From IMG/VR virus record IMGVR_UViG_3300009151_000020, positions 1 through 35,076 of that record: a stretch of DNA of 35,076 nt; one strand, written 5' to 3'. The position numbers were made by a program, and so were the translations under genes. Position 1 is the stretch's first letter. Each line of letters begins with the position of its first letter. The DNA comes from a virus. Positions 34,215-35,076 of this stretch are shown in pieces. A model generated the notes under the pieces. The model ran no database searches. It saw only the letters and a program-made list of their open reading frames with translations, and was not told the DNA's origin.

Positions 34215-34372
34215 CGATCAGCGCGAACAGCGCCGCCCAAGCCAAGCGCGGCGGCAAGTCCTTGGACCAACAGTTGGTACTGCGGTGGGACCAGTGGAAT
34301 CCCAACGGCAAATAATACCCCTAGACCCGCCAAAGTTGATGCTTCCCCAAACCGTTTTCTGAGCCAGCCCAT
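34211..34372 (-). CDS. Holin-like small membrane protein (53 aa)
   Basis: From the ATG at 34372 the frame reads MGWLRKRFGEASTLAGLGVL, then FAVGIPLVPPQYQLLVQGLA and a short Gly/Ala-rich helix, ending GAVRADR. Two hydrophobic stretches (about 13-28 and 34-49) around PLVPPQYQ make a hairpin membrane protein. This is typical of small phage holin-like proteins encoded before endolysins. It overlaps the endolysin TTG. The holin call rests on topology and position, not on a known motif. Confidence 0.75.
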   Translation of the reverse strand: MGWLRKRFGEASTLAGLGVLFAVGIPLVPPQYQLLVQGLAAALGLGGAVRADR

Positions 34373-34381
34373 ATTAATCCT

Positions 34382-34903
34382 TTAAAAGTTACCGCCTACT
34401 GGGTTTACAGTACCGACAGGCGCATCGGTGACGACTTTTGTTCCATGTCTCACTCGCCCATTATTAAGTGGCGATTCGTTGATCGGTCCGTAGCATGACG
34501 CAAGCTGCACACCGTTTACCAGTTTGGCTTGCTTATCACACAAAAACGACCACTGGTTGCTCATCCCTTCGGTCTTGCTTGTTACAAGAATGCGTGGGAC
34601 CAGTGGTGCCACGGCCCAGGACGGTGCTTGTGGAGCTTCGCTGACGGTTGAGAACAGCGACCAGACTTTGCCAGGAGGCGCTTTGCAACTGCCGTTCATC
34701 AACGCACCGTTGGCAATAGACTTGCCTTGCAAGACCGGGCAAGTCGCCATGCCTTCGGCAAACCGTTTGCCTTGTACCGTAATTATCTTACCTGTTGGCA
34801 TCGAACCAGACGCGGCGCAAAGGGCGTACTCGGTATCGCATATCATCAGATCAGCAGCTACGGCAGAGTTGGTAAACAACAGCAATATAAGAAGTTTTTT
34901 CAT
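34382..34903 (-). CDS. Secreted phage protein in the lysis module (173 aa)
   Basis: A signal peptide is clear (MKKLLILLLFTNSAVAA), with probable cleavage after the AVA at residues 14-16. The mature part has an even number of cysteines and matches from memory a family with CDTEYALCAASGSMPTGK, PPGKVWSLFSTVSEAPQAPSWAVAP and GMSNQWSFLC. The predicted location is the periplasm or host outer surface. It lies between the transmembrane protein and the holin gene, overlapping the former by four bases. The function is unknown; it may aid lysis or block re-infection. Confidence 0.82.
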   Translation of the reverse strand: MKKLLILLLFTNSAVAADLMICDTEYALCAASGSMPTGKIITVQGKRFAEGMATCPVLQGKSIANGALMNGSCKAPPGKVWSLFSTVSEAPQAPSWAVAPLVPRILVTSKTEGMSNQWSFLCDKQAKLVNGVQLASCYGPINESPLNNGRVRHGTKVVTDAPVGTVNPVGGNF

Positions 34904-35076
34904 TTGTCAGCCTTCGCATCAAGTTTGTCGTATATACCTTGAAGCATTGTTTTGATCTCAGCTATGTCACGGATAAAGTCATCTCGTCGCACGTACTTGT
35001 TATGGAGGTCTTTAGCCTCCTCGTCCAACCGGTCCAGCGTAGTCATGATGCGGTTCAGTACCCAGCCGCCAAAGCA
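34900..35076 (-). CDS. Small membrane protein of the lysis region, C-terminal part (continues at 1-168)
   Basis: This is the 3' part of the split gene described at 1-168, ending in KLDAKADK and a TGA that overlaps the ATG of the secreted protein. The bases 34954-35076 repeat positions 1-123, so this copy lacks only the first residues, which lie at 124-168. No new function is implied. Confidence 0.85.
   Translation of the reverse strand, partial: CFGGWVLNRIMTTLDRLDEEAKDLHNKYVRRDDFIRDIAEIKTMLQGIYDKLDAKADK
34954..35076. repeat. Terminal direct repeat, right copy (contig closure)
   Basis: This copy is identical to 1-123. Removing one copy and joining the ends gives a 34,953-bp circle with one intact gene through the junction. 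Confidence 0.95.

Overview
The window is a complete or near-complete genome of a tailed double-stranded DNA phage, not a piece of bacterial chromosome. Bases 1-123 are repeated exactly at 34954-35076, so the contig closes into a circle of 34,953 bp. A 73-residue lysis-region gene is split across the join. The virion module (large terminase, about 730-residue portal, scaffold, coat protein, gp4-like and gp10-like head-completion proteins, gp7-like ejection protein, head-binding tailspike domain, no tail tube, sheath or tape measure) follows the P22-type podovirus plan. A circular assembly fits headful packaging of permuted DNA. The host is probably Gram-negative. Several small proteins resemble families I associate with phages of Betaproteobacteria, but the sequence does not prove the host. 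No tRNA, CRISPR array, insertion sequence, integrase, CI-like repressor, RNA polymerase or DNA polymerase was found.

Layout. (1) A minus-strand late region starts at a control region near 24752-24979 and runs leftward through ParB-like, Mom-like, small and large terminase, small structural genes, portal, a large glycine-rich protein, scaffold, coat, head completion, tail fibre/tailspike, a cupin and an Fe(II)/2-oxoglutarate oxygenase, and three ejection proteins. It then crosses the contig join into the lysis genes: a transmembrane protein, a secreted protein, a holin-like protein and an M15 peptidase (34903-33759). (2) A minus-strand early region (29806-25470) holds a Cro-like repressor, a cytosine methyltransferase gene that contains a second long ORF in another frame, a DUF1376 protein, a lambda P-like protein, an HTH protein, NinB, a Ref-like nuclease and a VRR-NUC-like nuclease. 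(3) A plus-strand early region (29927-33865) holds an ERF annealing protein, a YqaJ-type exonuclease, a small protein ending in an SSB-like acidic tip, a run of small accessory genes and a terminal HTH protein. (4) A two-gene plus-strand unit lies at 24980-25560.

How it works together. The Cro-like protein probably acts on a TGCAA-N6-TTGCA operator that overlaps the -35 boxes of both divergent early promoters. The same operator recurs with the same promoter geometry behind the SSB-like gene. ERF, the exonuclease, the SSB-like protein, NinB and Ref make up a recombination set, with replication entry through the DUF1376 and P-like pair. Two DNA-modification activities, Mom-like (adenine) and Dcm-like (cytosine), could protect the DNA from host restriction. 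The most unusual feature is 28845-29621, where one DNA segment stays open in two frames and both products look like recognisable phage proteins. Gene functions are read from sequence motifs and from memory of the families. No database search was run.
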